A stretch of DNA of 8,268 bases from Thioalkalivibrio sp. (GCA_007120575.1 SKNJ01000151.1:1-8268); one strand, 5' to 3'. Positions 1 through 6,452 are shown, numbered from the stretch's first letter. Numbers and translations: made by a program. Notes: generated by a model not told the origin, from the sequence alone.

Positions 1-138
1 GACCGCTCGCGGGACCACCCTGCCCCACCAGGCCCGGGAGGAATCGGGCTCGGCCCAGTGCAGTTGCAAACTCTCGCCAGTAAGGATCGCAATCTCCGGG
101 CGCTCGACGATGTGGTGCGGGATCGGGTCGGGGGTGTC
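1..138 (-). CDS. Partial coding-like frame downstream of the QueC-like gene; start unresolved, runs off the left edge
   Basis: Reading leftwards from the stop of the QueC-like gene, the frame shifted by -1 is open to the window edge. About 40 of its 46 codons end in G or C, which is typical of real genes here; the other two frames of this stretch look non-coding. The visible peptide contains HHIVERPEIAIL and ends in RAWWGRVVPRAV. I do not recognise a family. No ATG, GTG or TTG lies just after the QueC-like stop. The nearest upstream ATG in frame is at 216-214, inside the QueC-like gene, without a Shine-Dalgarno sequence; a GTG at 18-16 is another option. It could be an overlapping second gene of the operon, or the continuation of the QueC-like protein after a frameshift. 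The coding status is likely; start and function are unknown. Confidence 0.4.
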
Positions 139-140
139 GG

Positions 141-779
141 TTATCCGGGGAGCTCGCGATAGTCGGTGGGATCGGGGACGCCGGCCTCGGTGAACGCCGC
201 ACGCCGCGCCAGGCATTGCGGGCAGCGGCCGCAGTGGCGTGATTGTGCCAGAAGGCAGCTCCAGGTCATGCCCCAGTCGATGCCCAGGGGGGTGGCTTCG
301 CGGATTACGCGGGCCTTGGAGTATTCCAGCAGGGGTGCCTCCACCGTCAAATCCGGCACCAGTTCCGCTGCCAGTTCCGCGAACCGGCGGACGAAGGCGG
401 GGCGACTGCCGGGGCCATGTTCCTGGTCGGCCTGGTTCAATGCCAGAAGGATGCGTCCGGCGCCCAGGTGTTCGGCGAGATTGACCGCCACCGCCAGGAC
501 CAGCAGATTGCGCTGCGGCAGCGGAACGTGGCCAACCCAGTTGGCGTGCCGGGCGAACGGTGCGCGCAGCCCCTTCAGGTCGAGATGGACCGGGTCGACG
601 GGGTAGGTTGCGGCCAGTGCGTCGACCGCAGCCTGCTCGCGTTGTGCATTGCGCTGGCCATAATCGACCCAGGCTGCGCGCAGGGCGTGGCCGGCAGCAT
701 GCCGCCACGCCAGCAGCGCGCTGCTTTCGATGCCGCCGGACAGCAGCAGAAGGTCAGGGGGTGGTGTGGTGCCCGACAT
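141..779 (-). CDS. QueC-like PP-loop ATPase (7-cyano-7-deazaguanine synthase family), divergent
   Basis: A 212-residue protein of the QueC/ExsB family. QueC proper uses ATP and ammonia to turn 7-carboxy-7-deazaguanine into preQ0, the precursor of queuosine. Visible family marks are the ATP PP-loop SGGIESS (14-20), DYGQR (39-43), PQRN (88-91, the counterpart of PGRN in E. coli QueC) and a four-cysteine zinc site, C175-x7-C183-x2-C186-x2-C189. Two things are odd. The PP-loop has Glu18 where the family has Asp (SGGxDS), and the conserved SGYPDCR substrate segment is replaced by an unrelated one around residues 118-130 (QADQEHGPGSRPAF). It is also a little shorter than E. coli QueC (231). A different substrate or role is therefore possible, so no queC symbol is given. 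The start lies a few residues before the PP-loop, as usual; its ribosome site is weak. A second coding-like frame follows with no gap. It is divergent from the TerB gene. Confidence 0.82.
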   Translation of the reverse strand: MSGTTPPPDLLLLSGGIESSALLAWRHAAGHALRAAWVDYGQRNAQREQAAVDALAATYPVDPVHLDLKGLRAPFARHANWVGHVPLPQRNLLVLAVAVNLAEHLGAGRILLALNQADQEHGPGSRPAFVRRFAELAAELVPDLTVEAPLLEYSKARVIREATPLGIDWGMTWSCLLAQSRHCGRCPQCLARRAAFTEAGVPDPTDYRELPG

Positions 780-896
780 GGAAACACCATACGCAATCTC
801 CGCGGGCCCGGCAGCTGTACGGGCACCGGAATTCCCGGCGCGGCGGGTGGTCCACGGGTCAGAAAATTCGACTTCCGCGTTGGCGGGGAGCAGAAG

Positions 897-1370
897 ATGA
901 TCGAACAGTTACGCCGTCGCTGGCAGGAGCTCATGCGTGCCACGGCCCCGGAGGCTGTGCCCGCGGAGCAGCACGAGCGTTTGCAGCGCGCGGCGGCTGC
1001 CCTGCTGATGGAGGTTTGCCGGGCGGACTTTCACTTGCGCGATGCGGAGCTGGCCAGCGTGCGCGCCAGCCTGATCGAGCTGTTCGGGCTCGATGGCACG
1101 GCCGCCGACGCGCTGCTGGATATCGCGCGCGAGAGCAGCGACGAGCTGGTTTCCCTGCACCCGGTGGTGCGCGAGGTCAACGCCGCGTTCGACGCGGGGC
1201 AGAAGGCCGACATTCTGCGCGCCCTGTGGCGTGCAGCGTGGGCCAACCAGGACCTGCACAAGCGGCAGGAGGCGGTGATCCGGCGTCTGGCGGATCTGCT
1301 GTATGTGCCGCATTCCACCTTTATCCGTACCAAGCTGGAGGTGCTGGGCGATGACGCCGAGCGTGACTGA
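897..1370 (+). CDS. TerB-like (tellurite resistance protein B family) protein
   Basis: A 157-residue cytoplasmic, all-helical protein of the TerB family. Two family segments are visible. The first is around residues 38-64 (MEVCRADFHLRDAEL, then LIELFGLD). The second is around 108-147 (LRALWRAAWANQDLHKRQ, then IRRLADLLYVPHSTFIRTKL). TerB proteins of this short type are common in proteobacteria; their role is poorly defined, though acidic TerB surfaces are thought to bind metal. The usual ADGxL element reads ANQDL here. The open frame extends far upstream to 243, but that part is antisense to the QueC-like gene. The ATG at 897 is preceded by GGGGAG at a good distance and opens the recognisable protein. 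The next gene starts 15 bases after the stop, so the two are probably co-transcribed. Tellurite resistance itself should not be assumed. Confidence 0.85.
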   Translation: MIEQLRRRWQELMRATAPEAVPAEQHERLQRAAAALLMEVCRADFHLRDAELASVRASLIELFGLDGTAADALLDIARESSDELVSLHPVVREVNAAFDAGQKADILRALWRAAWANQDLHKRQEAVIRRLADLLYVPHSTFIRTKLEVLGDDAERD

Positions 1371-1385
1371 CGGAGGGGTGGCCTG

Positions 1386-2054
1386 ATGGCCGATCCCGGT
1401 ACTTTCCTGGCGGCGGCCGCTGTCGGCATCCTGGGTGGAGTCCACTGTCTGGGGATGTGCGGCGGGATCGTTGGCGCGATCTCGATGGGGCATGCCGGCC
1501 AGCGGGGCCCGGGGCTGGATCTGCTGCTCGCCTACAATCTGGGGCGCATGGCCAGTTACGTGATCGCGGGCGCGCTGGCCGGCTGGCTGGGGGCGACCCT
1601 GCTGGGTGGCCTGCCGGCCGGGCAGCAGGTGTTGCAGGGAGTCGCCGCGATCTTTCTGGTCCTGCTGGGATTTTATATCGGTGGCTGGTGGCCGGTGCTG
1701 GCGCGTCTGGAACGCGCCGGGGGTTTGCTGTGGCGGCGGATCGAGCCGCTGGGGCGGCGCTTTCTGCCGGTGCGCCACGCCGGGCAGGCCCTGGTGGTGG
1801 GTGGGCTGTGGGGCTGGCTGCCCTGCGGGCTGGTCTACAGCGTGCTGGCCTGGTCGCTGAGCGCGGGGGGCGCGCTGGAGGGGGCCGCGCTGATGGGCGC
1901 GTTTGCGCTCGGGACATTGCCCAATCTGCTGTTGATGGGGGTGTTCGCCGCGCGCCTGGCGGGATTCGTGCGCCGTCCCTGGGTGCGTCAGTTCGCGGGA
2001 GCCGCGATCGCGTTGTACGGGGGCTGGATGCTGCTGAGCCTGCCGGCGGGGTGA
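1386..2054 (+). CDS. Sulfite exporter TauE/SafE-family (DsbD_2-type) membrane protein
   Basis: A 222-residue integral membrane protein with about six hydrophobic segments. The family signatures are HCLGMCGG (20-27) in the first segment, WLPCGLVYS (145-152) in the second half, and the GTLPN motif (176-180). This matches the DsbD_2 group (PF13386), whose conserved cysteines lie within the membrane. Database labels say sulfite exporter, but the group is closer to the membrane core of DsbD/CcdA and is often found near copper or cytochrome oxidase maturation genes. A redox or metal-handling role is therefore as plausible as sulfite export. The ATG is preceded by GGAGGGG. It is the second gene of an operon with the TerB-like gene and ends at a strong palindrome. 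Confidence 0.85.
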   Translation: MADPGTFLAAAAVGILGGVHCLGMCGGIVGAISMGHAGQRGPGLDLLLAYNLGRMASYVIAGALAGWLGATLLGGLPAGQQVLQGVAAIFLVLLGFYIGGWWPVLARLERAGGLLWRRIEPLGRRFLPVRHAGQALVVGGLWGWLPCGLVYSVLAWSLSAGGALEGAALMGAFALGTLPNLLLMGVFAARLAGFVRRPWVRQFAGAAIALYGGWMLLSLPAG

Positions 2055-2056
2055 AA

Positions 2057-2082
2057 CCTGCCGCCCGGGCCCGGGCGGCAGG
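2057..2082. terminator. Perfect 26-bp palindrome between convergent genes, probable bidirectional terminator
   Basis: The half-site CCTGCCGCCCGGG is followed directly by its exact reverse complement. The palindrome lies 2 bases after the TauE/SafE-type stop and 6 bases before the stop of the convergent DUF4426 gene. It is all G/C apart from one A/T pair per arm, and RNA from either strand would fold into a very stable hairpin. No U-tract follows on either side, so it is not a classical intrinsic terminator; it may block convergent read-through or protect RNA ends. Confidence 0.6.
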
Positions 2083-2088
2083 GGTGGA

Positions 2089-2541
2089 TCAGTCCGCGTA
2101 GAACGTCTGTCGGAAGTTCACCGTTTTGGTGCGGTCGCTGTCGGCGGGCAGGATTTCGAGTTCGAATTCCAGCTCCTCACCGCCGCGCACCGGCAATTCG
2201 GACAGGTGATAGATGGCGTCGCCATCCCGGATCTCGCGAAAACGCAGGGTGCGGACCTGCTGGTTCATGTTGATGGCCGTGCCGCCGACTTCGGCGGAAA
2301 CCGGCTGCATGCCGGCGTCGGTCCGCTCCATCACGGTTACGTTGACCATTGCGCGGCTTGCGCTGCGCCGAACGTTGTACGCCTGCGCCACTTCGGGTGA
2401 CAGGAAGGTGGTGTTGATCACGTTGTAGTGAACAACGTAGTTGTCGAACTCCGCCTCGTTGGCGGAGGCGATCGAGCCGCCGAGAACAACCGCCGCCAGC
2501 GCGACGATAAAACCGGTGAGAACCCGATGCAGTCTTGCCAT
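2089..2541 (-). CDS. DUF4426-family secreted protein
   Basis: A 150-residue exported protein. An N-terminal signal peptide is clear: positive MARLHR, a hydrophobic core (about 7-21) and a likely cut after IASA-N-E near residue 28. The mature part begins with the DUF4426 signature VVHYNVINTTFLSPE followed by VAQAYNVRRS (36-60), then a beta-rich region ending in FRQTFYAD. DUF4426 is a gammaproteobacterial family of unknown function, probably a small periplasmic beta-sandwich domain. Its gene usually sits near yggT, metX, metW and rdgB. The longer open frame has an upstream ATG at 2592, but the ATG at 2541 is preceded by AGGAG and begins the signal peptide. The palindrome at 2057-2082 closes the gene. 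Its own promoter must lie in or beside the inverted-repeat element upstream. Confidence 0.85.
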   Translation of the reverse strand: MARLHRVLTGFIVALAAVVLGGSIASANEAEFDNYVVHYNVINTTFLSPEVAQAYNVRRSASRAMVNVTVMERTDAGMQPVSAEVGGTAINMNQQVRTLRFREIRDGDAIYHLSELPVRGGEELEFELEILPADSDRTKTVNFRQTFYAD

Positions 2542-2606
2542 GGTCGACTCCTGTGCTGTTGGGGATCGGGGCCAACACCAGGTTGTCCCCATGTTTTCGA
2601 GTCTAG

Positions 2607-2767
2607 CCCGGATATTTCATGAATTGCACGCGTCCTCGCTGGTCTCTATGACCGCACAGGGAATTTTCCTCAGTCGGCCGTATTGCCCCATACGCCGCTC
2701 CTTCGAAAAATCCCCTGTGCGGCCAATATCCTGCGCGATCATCACGCGAATTCATGAAACATCCGGG
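2607..2767. repeat. 161-bp symmetric inverted-repeat element (MITE-like)
   Basis: Two nested arm pairs share one centre near 2687. The outer arms 2607-2625 and 2749-2767 (CCCGGATATTTCATGAATT against CCCGGATGTTTCATGAATT) match at 18 of 19 bases. The inner arms 2652-2667 and 2707-2722 (CCGCACAGGGAATTTT against CCGCACAGGGGATTTT) match at 15 of 16. The spacers between outer and inner arms are exactly 26 bases on each side but are not complementary. A short hairpin CGTAT-TGCCCC-ATACG (2679-2694) sits at the centre. The whole unit could fold into one long cruciform. It fills most of the 291-bp gap between yggT and the DUF4426 gene and holds no credible gene. Size and symmetry suggest a miniature inverted-repeat transposable element or the ends of a deleted insertion sequence. 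No clear target-site duplication is visible. Confidence 0.7.
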
Positions 2768-2832
2768 ATCGCGCCTTTTCTACCGGATGAAACCAGCCCG
2801 GAGGGGCAGAACGCTGACCGAGTCCTGCCGGT

Positions 2833-3396
2833 TCAAAAAGAGCGCACGATGATCAACAGGATATACAGGCCGATCAACGCAATCATCGGCGAGAAATCGA
2901 TGGCACCGGTATGCGGGAGGGCGCGCCGAAGCGGTCCCAGGATTGGGCGGTTCAGGCTGCCGGCCAGGCGCATGATGGGATTGTTCGGGTTGCCGCCGCC
3001 CCCGGCCTGGATCCAGCTCATGACCACCTCCACGATCAGCGCGATCATGAAGATCCAGATGACCGTGGTGAGCAGGTCGCGGATGGCGACCATCAGGATC
3101 ACCCCCGCCCCGGCGTCCAGCCCGGCGATCGTTACCCGTAGCCACAGTTCGATGAATTTGAGCACCAGGATCAGCACGATCGCCGCCAGGTCCACACGGC
3201 CCACCGAGGGGATGACCCGTCGCATGATCTGCAGTGGCGGATTGGTGAGGCTGACGATGGTCTGCGAGATCGGGTTGTAGTAGTCGGCCCGTACCAGGCC
3301 GAAGATCACCCTCAGCATGAGCAGGATGATGTAGATCCCGAAGATCGTACTGATCAGGAAGTGCAGGATTTCCTGTCCTGGTCCGGCGCCTGGCAT
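2833..3396 (-). CDS. yggT: YggT family inner-membrane protein
   Basis: A 187-residue membrane protein made of two YGGT units. The units are visible as an internal repeat: NPISQTIVSL (41-50) and NPIMRLAGSL (139-148), each followed by a proline, a basic pair (MRRVIP, LRRALP) and a hydrophobic segment. Hydrophobic stretches lie at about 12-34, 70-90, 98-128 and 168-185. The role of YggT is not settled; links to osmotic stress and to cell-division or envelope proteins have been proposed in other bacteria. The ATG is preceded by AGGAG. In many gammaproteobacteria yggT follows proC; here no proC is adjacent, and a 297-bp gap and coq7 lie upstream. The DUF4426 gene lies downstream on the same strand, beyond the inverted-repeat element. 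Confidence 0.9.
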   Translation of the reverse strand: MPGAGPGQEILHFLISTIFGIYIILLMLRVIFGLVRADYYNPISQTIVSLTNPPLQIMRRVIPSVGRVDLAAIVLILVLKFIELWLRVTIAGLDAGAGVILMVAIRDLLTTVIWIFMIALIVEVVMSWIQAGGGGNPNNPIMRLAGSLNRPILGPLRRALPHTGAIDFSPMIALIGLYILLIIVRSF

Positions 3397-3415
3397 GGCG
3401 GCTCCTGTGGTCGGT

Positions 3416-3431
3416 GCGCCGCATGCGGCGC
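3416..3431. repeat. Perfect 16-bp palindrome upstream of yggT
   Basis: GCGCCGCATGCGGCGC is self-complementary and starts 20 bases before the yggT start codon on its 5' side. It would sit in the yggT leader or promoter region. It could be an operator or a leader hairpin; nothing else in the sequence decides between these. Confidence 0.35.
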
Positions 3432-3566
3432 GGGACGGTCGTCAAGAAAACACAGATCCACGTTTCCTCAATATATCCGCAACATTCTCCGGCAACCGCG
3501 GCATGTTGCCAAGCGAATCGCCCGGCAGCCGGCTGGATTCGGGCGGTCGTCGCGAGCGTGACAGGG

Positions 3567-3645
3567 GAGCGGCCCTGTTCGGTCTCTCGAAGCGCGTAGC
3601 GGGGACTGCGTAACGCGAGACAGAGAGCAGGAAAAGGCCGCGCTC
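3567..3645. repeat. Long imperfect hairpin in the coq7-yggT gap
   Basis: The left arm begins GAGCGGCC (3567-3574) and ends GGTCTCTCG (3581-3589). The right arm runs CGCGAGACAGAGAG (3614-3627) to GGCCGCGCTC (3636-3645). The outer parts pair with a 2-base bulge and the inner parts pair imperfectly. A smaller CGCGT/ACGCG stem (3594-3598 with 3612-3616) competes with the inner pairing near the loop. It is the main structure in the 297-bp gene-free stretch 3397-3693, which otherwise holds a 7-bp stem (3479-3485 with 3503-3509) and the 16-bp palindrome near yggT. It lies just downstream of the coq7 stop and may end that transcript, although no U-tract follows. A dispersed repeat family or a structured RNA is also possible. 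Confidence 0.45.
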
Positions 3646-3693
3646 CGTGCTCAGCAGATCGGTGCCTGGCTTTGGCCGCCGCGCCGGCGTTGC

Positions 3694-4335
3694 TCAGATC
3701 CAGTAGGCGGTGCGCGTCATCACCGCGGCGGTGACCGGCATCAGCAGGCGGCGCACCGGCCATGGTGGTGGTTTGCCGCCCATCGCCATCGCGTGCGCAC
3801 CGTGCTCGATCTCGTCCTGTTTCATCTGTTCCAGGATCCTTGCGGACACCGAGTCGTGTTTCGGCAGCCGTTCCAGATGGCGATCGAGATGGCGCTCCAC
3901 CTGGCGTTCGGTCTCGTCGATGAAGCCCAGGCTGTAGGCGTCGCCGGTCAGGCCTGCCAGTGCGCCCATGCCGAATGAACCCATGTACCAGAACGGGCCC
4001 AGCAGGCTGGTATGCCCGCCCAGCTGATGGACACGCCGGGCGCACCAGTGCAAGTGGTCGCCCTCCTCGCGCGAGGCCTGGTCGAGCTGCTCGCGGATTG
4101 CCGGATTGCGGGCGGTCACCATCTGGCCCTGGTACAGCCCCTGGGCGGCAATCTCGCCGGCGTGGTTGACCCGCATCAGGCGGCTGGACAGCAGGCGTTC
4201 CTGATCGTCCAGCAGGGCCTCGGCATCCTCGCCACCCGGCGAGGGACGGCCAGTCGAACGGGCATGGCCGGAGACCACTTTCACAAAGGCGTCGGCCTGG
4301 GCAATCAGGTGGTCAAGGGGGGATAGACGACGCAT
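3694..4335 (-). CDS. coq7: Coq7-type 2-polyprenyl-3-methyl-6-methoxy-1,4-benzoquinone monooxygenase (ubiquinone biosynthesis)
   Basis: A 213-residue di-iron carboxylate hydroxylase that adds the C6 hydroxyl in ubiquinone synthesis, a step done by UbiF in E. coli. It is a peripheral membrane enzyme. The iron ligands are visible: E61 in NHAGEIAA, an ExxH pair E91/H94 in REEGDHLHW, a further Glu in the ETERQVERHL helix (E143 or E147), and a second ExxH pair E175/H178 in DEIEHGAHA. The length fits bacterial Coq7 and the C-terminal PWPVRRLLMPVTAAVM is typical. The ATG at 4335 has a weak GCGGAG element upstream. It lies 70 bases downstream of the GlcF-like gene on the same strand, so co-transcription is possible. 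Nothing looks damaged. Confidence 0.93.
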   Translation of the reverse strand: MRRLSPLDHLIAQADAFVKVVSGHARSTGRPSPGGEDAEALLDDQERLLSSRLMRVNHAGEIAAQGLYQGQMVTARNPAIREQLDQASREEGDHLHWCARRVHQLGGHTSLLGPFWYMGSFGMGALAGLTGDAYSLGFIDETERQVERHLDRHLERLPKHDSVSARILEQMKQDEIEHGAHAMAMGGKPPPWPVRRLLMPVTAAVMTRTAYWI

Positions 4336-4405
4336 GGCTCGGCTCCGCGGGGGACTGGTGCGATAACGCTACTTTGCCAAAGCGTACCGCAAGCGGTGCC
4401 TGCAG

Positions 4406-5674
4406 TCAGGGGCGCGCCAGACGGCCAGCGAGAAACCGGGCTGGCGAGAGGATCGGAATTCCCTCTTCCACCAGGGCCCGCAAGTGCACCGAGCAGCCGA
4501 CATTGGCGCTGACGATGATGTCGGGCTGGTCCGCGCGCAGCGCGGCGAGGGTTGCGCGGCCGAGGTCATCCGCCATGCGTGGCTGGGTCAGCATCGCCGT
4601 GCCGCCGGCGCCGCAGCAGTTGGGGGCCGCGGACACCGAGGCGAGCGTTACGCCGGGCAGTCGTGCCAGCAGTTCGGGGAGTTCGCGGCCCTCGCGGGTC
4701 ACATTGCGCAGGGTGCAGGGGAGGTGCAGGGCCACGCGCACCGGCCGGTCCAGCCAGGGGGCGGCGTCCGGGGTGGCCCGCAGATAGCGGAGCAGAAAGC
4801 GGGTCAGGCTGGAGACCCGGCTCCCCGGGCCGCCTTCGGGGTACTCGCGCAGGCTGGCCTCGCAGCCGCTGTCCAGCACGATGACCGGTCGTTCCGGGTG
4901 TGCAAATGCAGCGAGGTTGCGGGCCTCGAGTTCTTGGGCCTCGCCAGTGTGACCGGCGTGCCGTGCCAGCGCGCCGCAGCAGGTCTGCCCCGGCGGGATT
5001 GCGACGCCAAACCCCAGCCTGTCCAGGACCCGCAGTGCAGCTTCCAGGTCGGGCCCGGTAAAAAACCGATCCATGCAGCCGGTGAACAGCAGCACATCGG
5101 CTGTCTCCGGGGTGACCGTGCCTCGCAGGTGCGGTGCGCGCGCCAGCGAGGCCCCGACGTGCTCGACGCTGCGGCGCCAGGGCCCTTGCGGCAGCAGCCG
5201 CTGGGCACGCAGGCGCACGGCCCCGCGTGCGGCCAGGCCGCCGATGTCGCGCAGCAGCGGGTGCTTCATGGCCTGGTGCTGGGCCGCATGGCGCAGCCGT
5301 TCGCCAGGGGAATGCGTGGCGGGGTGGTCGACCAGGATGGCACGCGCCCGGTCCATCAGCGCAGCGAACGGCACCCGGGCGGGACATACGGCCTCGCAGG
5401 AGCGACAGCCCAGGCAGCCCTCCAGATGTTCGCGCAGGCGCGGCGATTCGGGCTCCAGATGCCCCTGCGCGAGCCCCTGCATCAGGGTCAGCCGTCCGCG
5501 CGGGGAGTCGCCCTCGACCGCATGCCAGGCGTATGTCGGGCAATGCGGCAGACACAGGCCACAGTGCACGCACTGGTCGGCGGCAGAAAGGCCCTCGAAG
5601 CGCTGGGGCTGACCCGGGGCCCCCAGCGGTTTTGCTAGGGTCACCGGTTCACTCGATTCCGGAGGCTCTTCCAT
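4406..5674 (-). CDS. glcF: GlcF-like iron-sulfur subunit (glycolate oxidase / heterodisulfide reductase-related)
   Basis: An iron-sulfur electron-transfer protein of the GlcF/LutA type, 422 residues from the start given. Two [4Fe-4S] ferredoxin motifs come first: CVHCGLCLPHC (35-45) and CLGCRSCEAVC (87-97). Two cysteine-rich CCG domains follow, with GC200, C232-C233-G and C271, then C320, C353-C354-G and C394. In GlcDEF this subunit passes electrons from the flavin subunits to the quinone pool. Here no glcD or glcE is adjacent, so its partner is unknown and the symbol is tentative. The start is uncertain. The ATG at 5674 is used; an ATG at 5734 has a better ribosome site (GGAGAGG) and gives 442 residues; a GTG at 5644 gives 412, closest to E. 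coli GlcF (407). All are at or within the start of the divergent DUF481 gene. Confidence 0.85.
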   Translation of the reverse strand: MEEPPESSEPVTLAKPLGAPGQPQRFEGLSAADQCVHCGLCLPHCPTYAWHAVEGDSPRGRLTLMQGLAQGHLEPESPRLREHLEGCLGCRSCEAVCPARVPFAALMDRARAILVDHPATHSPGERLRHAAQHQAMKHPLLRDIGGLAARGAVRLRAQRLLPQGPWRRSVEHVGASLARAPHLRGTVTPETADVLLFTGCMDRFFTGPDLEAALRVLDRLGFGVAIPPGQTCCGALARHAGHTGEAQELEARNLAAFAHPERPVIVLDSGCEASLREYPEGGPGSRVSSLTRFLLRYLRATPDAAPWLDRPVRVALHLPCTLRNVTREGRELPELLARLPGVTLASVSAAPNCCGAGGTAMLTQPRMADDLGRATLAALRADQPDIIVSANVGCSVHLRALVEEGIPILSPARFLAGRLARP

Positions 5675-6410
5675 GCTCGTGCGTTCGTCGCGCCCCGTCC
5701 GCTGTGTATTGGCATCGTTCATGCTGGCCAGCATACCAGCCTCTCCGGCCCTGGCCTGGGAGGCCGAGGGCTGGGCCTCGACCATCGAACTGGGGGGCTC
5801 GGCCACCACCGGGAACACCGAATCGACCACGCTCACCGGACGCTTCCGGGGTGAACATACGACCCCCGCGTGGCGGAATCGCCTGCGCCTGGACGCGTCC
5901 TTCCACGAAGAAGACGATGCCACGACCGGGCAGCGGTACATCGGCGCCTATCAGGCTGATCGCAAGCTCGGAGAGCACGACTATCTGTTCGGTGCACTGC
6001 GCTATGAGCGCGACCGCTTCAGCAATTACAGCTACCAGACCTCGGCCACCGCCGGGTATGGCCGCCGCCTGATCGATGCCGAGCGCGTGCAACTGGATGG
6101 AGAGGTCGGTGCCGGTGTGCGCCAGGCGCGCATTCGCAGCAGTGGCGATACCGATCGCGAGCCGGTCGGTCGCCTGGCCGGCCACCTGCGCTGGGACATC
6201 AGCGAGACCGCGCGCCTGACCGATGAACTGCTGGTGCTGGCCGGCAGCGACAACACCGAAATCGAGAACATCCTGGCCGTAAGCGCCGATATCTCGAGCC
6301 GCATGGCACTGCGCACCAGCCTGACCATGAAGCACAACACCGACGTTGATCCGGGTATCGAAAACACCGATACCATTACCGAGCTCAGCCTGGTCTATCG
6401 TCTCCGCTGA
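5673..6410 (+). CDS. DUF481 family (YdiY-like) outer-membrane beta-barrel protein
   Basis: A 245-residue exported protein. The signal peptide has a basic start (MLVRSSRPVR), a hydrophobic core and a likely cut after ASPALA at residue 28. The mature part starts with the DUF481 hallmark: a first strand followed by GGSATTGNTESTTLTGRF, then alternating-residue strands such as YLFGALRYERDRFSNYSYQ and TAGYGRRLID, and ends in a strand closing with an aromatic pattern (LSLVYRLR). YdiY-type proteins are predicted outer-membrane barrels of unknown function, in some species induced by acid. The ATG is preceded by a strong CCGGAGG, so the start is firm. It is divergent from the GlcF-like gene with no gap, so its promoter must lie inside the GlcF-like coding region. 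Confidence 0.85.
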   Translation: MLVRSSRPVRCVLASFMLASIPASPALAWEAEGWASTIELGGSATTGNTESTTLTGRFRGEHTTPAWRNRLRLDASFHEEDDATTGQRYIGAYQADRKLGEHDYLFGALRYERDRFSNYSYQTSATAGYGRRLIDAERVQLDGEVGAGVRQARIRSSGDTDREPVGRLAGHLRWDISETARLTDELLVLAGSDNTEIENILAVSADISSRMALRTSLTMKHNTDVDPGIENTDTITELSLVYRLR

Positions 6411-6421
6411 TCGCGTCTGCT

Positions 6422-6452
6422 TTGCGCTGTCCGCAGGAAACGGCGCTATCAT
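6422..6452 (+). promoter_or_regulatory. Possible promoter of the ferredoxin gene
   Basis: TATCAT (6447-6452) matches the -10 consensus at 5 of 6 bases. A poor -35 candidate, TTGCGC (6422-6427), lies 19 bases upstream. The element falls 28 bases before the ferredoxin start and after the DUF481 stop. It is plausible but weak; transcription from the DUF481 gene could serve instead. Confidence 0.3.

Noticed and set aside
243..896. Long upstream extension of the TerB open frame
   Set aside because: It is antisense to the QueC-like gene, has no TerB similarity, and the ATG at 897 has a ribosome site and begins the recognisable domain.
909..1778. 289-codon minus-strand open frame
   Set aside because: It lies opposite the TerB-like and TauE/SafE-type genes, which have ribosome sites and family motifs.
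2441..3280. 279-codon plus-strand open frame
   Set aside because: It runs through the inverted-repeat element and antisense to yggT, shows no family motifs and is explained by GC-rich shadowing.
4484..5638. 384-codon plus-strand open frame opposite the GlcF-like gene
   Set aside because: The other strand encodes clear [4Fe-4S] and CCG motifs; this frame is its shadow.
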